Assembly: GCF_025766255.1 (NCBI RefSeq) | Contig: NW_026516667.1 | Location: 186,001 to 250,000 of the forward strand | Direction of reading: 5' to 3' | DNA length: 64,000 nucleotides | Source: Zychaea mexicana | Taxonomy: Eukaryota > Mucoromycota > Mucoromycetes > Mucorales > Lichtheimiaceae | In this document: piece by piece, positions 61,852-64,000 of the stretch | Position numbering within the stretch: position 1 is the stretch's first letter | Layout of the letters: the number at the start of each line of letters is the position of its first letter | Program-made: the position numbers and the translations under genes | Notes under the pieces: model-generated | The model's input: only the letters and a program-made list of their open reading frames with translations | What the model was told of the DNA's origin: nothing | The model's database searches: none

Positions 61852-62008
61852 CACTTTCCCTTAGTAACCAATTGCTTGCACCCCCCAACTCTCACTTGGA
61901 AGGGCAGTACTCGTTTAAACGCTCACTTCCGCAGCAGTGTCCATATTTGGATGGTTTCTGTTCGATATTCCATTTTGGGCTTACCGACGTGTTCGCTTTC
62001 CTCCTTTC

Positions 62009-62016
62009 GTGGCGCA
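62009..62016 (+). promoter_or_regulatory. CDRE-like site (calcineurin-dependent response element)
   Basis: GTGGCGCA fits the Crz1 consensus GNGGC(G/T)CA exactly, about 600 bases upstream of the Crz1-like gene. Short motif, so chance is possible. Confidence 0.35.
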
Positions 62017-64000
62017 TACGTACAGATTTTTCTTTTTTCAAATACCATTATCGCTGTTTTACTAGCGTGGTGGCGCTCTTTCTACTGGAGTATTTCTTAC
62101 TTTCGGGGTGCAAGAAGTATCCGTCCACTACAACAAACAAACCCGTTTCGTATCTTTGTTCAAGGAAAGACAATGTCTACTCTATCTATGTCTCTCTCTC
62201 TCTCTCGCTGCTCTAGATTAGTAAGCAAGGGTGCTTTGCAATAGAGAGTGCAATTTAGATCAGACCCCTTGCCCTGCTGCAACCGCAAAGCCGCGCAATT
62301 AGTATATGCCAAGTTGCCAAGCCATAGATCTATGAGCGTGTGACAGAGGGAAGACTTGTTTGTTATGTCCCCCTCTCTTTCTCTTCTTTCCCCTGAGTTC
62401 ACTTTATTTAGACAACCCGCATGTATTCGCTCTTTACCGAACATGTTTATCGTGATAATGTCTATTTCGCTAACAAAAGTCGTAACGACATTGACCCACA
62501 AGTCGGAATGATTGGTTCGGGTTAGGAAGATTGCATTCCCGATTGGCAGAATGAAATCCCATCAATAAGAAAACTTCTTTCTCTTTCGCTTACTCTAGCT
62601 CCCCATTAGGGCGGGTCAATGAGAGTAGGTTTTGTGTAAAGATTGGTTTTTGCGATCAAATCACGGCAATCGTTGAGTCCGGGCTTAAGAATTTGTTTAT
62701 ACTTTTGATAGGTCCGGAATTTAGAATTGTCACAGCTTTACTATTCGTTGTCGTATGTAAATGAAAACGAAAAAAGGTCTATTTTTGGAGCAACACAAGC
62801 CCGCTTCTGTATTATGTATATGCAAGCTAGTCTCCTTGAATGTTTATTTCACAGGGTCAAAAGGAAGCTCTTAAAACAAGTGGACCTATCAAACCAGTCC
62901 ACGAGAAGAACGGTGATGATTATGCTCGGAATGAAAAAATCAGAGTGGATAAGGTGTGCGTGCATACACTGATGATATCTTCTTGGGGCTTTTCCTAACC
63001 TAAGACCCTAGATCTTCAAGCAGTATCGAGCATGTCCATTGGTTAGCTTGATCCAAGCGATAAGCAAACAGCTGTTATGCAACTAAAAAAAGAAAAGTGG
63101 CGCGGGAAGGTCGCCGATCGTAATGATGATAAGGAATGTACACAACATCACTAAGTACAGCATAGCAAAAGTGGTGGGGTCACATGGACCGCTTGAACCA
63201 TGCACACGTCAACCCATTACCATATACGTAGTCCCTGGTTGCGTATACACACTTGTAAGTCGGGAAACCTTTGAGTCTCTCTATGTTACGTCCGTGCAAT
63301 CTTTTGTTTGATATACTTTAAGTATATTCTGTAACACGCTGATTTTCTTCCTATCCTCTGAGGGATGGCACCGTAATTATCTCATACATTTTGTTGCATG
63401 CATACGTATTTCTTTTAGTGTTTAAGTAGAAGCACATAATACGTGCCGACTTTTTCTAAAGATACGTGATATGTTGAAGTTTTTGTACATAGATAACGAA
63501 TAGTATCAAGATGATCGTTTTACCCCTTTTGCTGTACCTGTCTGTTGTGGATCAAAAAGAAGCGTCCAACTATAGTGAAACCATGCAAGTAGTTCTTACA
63601 GTTCAATTTTCGAGAGTATAATATGTATACTATGCCACCGCTCTATGATCTTATTAAGGCATACTTTGTATTAACATGGTGGGAGACACGAACCCTGGAT
63701 CTTTCAACATATCAAAAAAAATGTACTAAACAGCAATATAGTAGCCAAGAGTTTTTCCGGAAGAGCGCGATTGTATGGGCAAACAGGAAGAATCTCACGT
63801 AAAAGAACATACCACATGTTTCTCTCGGAAGAGCGGCCGATGGTATGTGTGATATATATTATTCAATGGCAAGTTGGCGGATGACGCATCGCAAAGTCCA
63901 TCCTTTTTACCAAATTTGACCTACTTGTGTAATAGTTGAAAGAACGGTCAAGGAAGCCGACACTCCCCATCTTTCATTTATTAATTCAATCATCTTTAGA

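Larger units (their letters stand above)
61411..64000. other. Upstream region of C2H2 gene and gene-poor window end
   Basis: 61411-62200 is the probable promoter of the Crz1-like gene and carries the X-box-like and CDRE-like sites. 62200-64000 shows no gene. An imperfect direct repeat (about 28 bases, CGGAAGAGCG core) occurs at 63751-63777 and 63818-63846. Confidence 0.5.

Noticed and set aside
63660..63710. GGTTCGTGTC-like sequence on the minus strand, possible tRNA T-arm
   Set aside because: The five-base stem does not pair and no acceptor stem can be drawn.

Overview
This window looks like nuclear DNA of a filamentous fungus, most likely an early-diverging Mucoromycota mould (Mucorales; the F-box/TPR/LRR gene style is reminiscent of Lichtheimia, but that is inference). 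The evidence is eukaryotic gene structure: many short introns (roughly 50-280 bp) with GTAAGT/GTATGT donors and pyrimidine-AG acceptors, no operons, polyglutamine- and Ser/Thr-rich proteins, an iron-responsive GATA factor with the Fep1/SREA/URBS1 layout, and an Rcf2-type HIG1 protein. I found no rRNA, tRNA, CRISPR or plasmid-like feature. Exon boundaries were set by hand from splice consensus and reading-phase continuity.

Layout. 1-4916: mostly non-coding, with one poorly resolved small gene on the minus strand. 4917-12287: a CaMKK/Ssp1-type kinase gene (8 exons) and a TTC39/Iml2-type TPR gene (9 exons, one of 8 nt). 14027-14986: a small secreted expansin-like protein. 14987-17809: a decayed-looking AT-rich stretch. 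17810-34232: a block bounded by two nearly identical F-box/LRR genes in inverted orientation. It encloses a single-exon kinase, a Gemin6-like Sm-fold protein, a Whi5/Nrm1-like short protein, the iron GATA factor and importin alpha. 34233-44950: a gene-poor accessory region with a broken TPR/F-box gene, another intact F-box/LRR gene, and an internally deleted pogo-type DNA transposon that keeps the C-terminus of its transposase. 44951-49425: a PRRC2/BAT2-N-type RNA-binding-like protein. 50597-52753: a fourth intact F-box gene. 53727-61410: Rcf2/HIG1, the ribosome biogenesis factor Nsa1/WDR74, a Pro/Gln/Asn-rich protein, and a Crz1-like C2H2 transcription factor with X-box-like and CDRE-like sites upstream. 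61411-64000: no gene seen.

Functionally, conserved housekeeping genes (nuclear import, snRNP assembly, 60S biogenesis, respiratory supercomplexes) alternate with regulators (two kinases, GATA, C2H2, Whi5-like) and with a fast-evolving F-box family. The CaMKK-like kinase and the Crz1-like factor could both belong to calcium signalling, but nothing in the sequence links them directly. The most unusual items are the inverted F-box pair with uneven divergence, the pogo-derived element with a PCNA-binding motif, the fungal Gemin6-like gene, the 8-nt microexon, and the Arg/Gly-rich RP insert in the CaMKK-like kinase.
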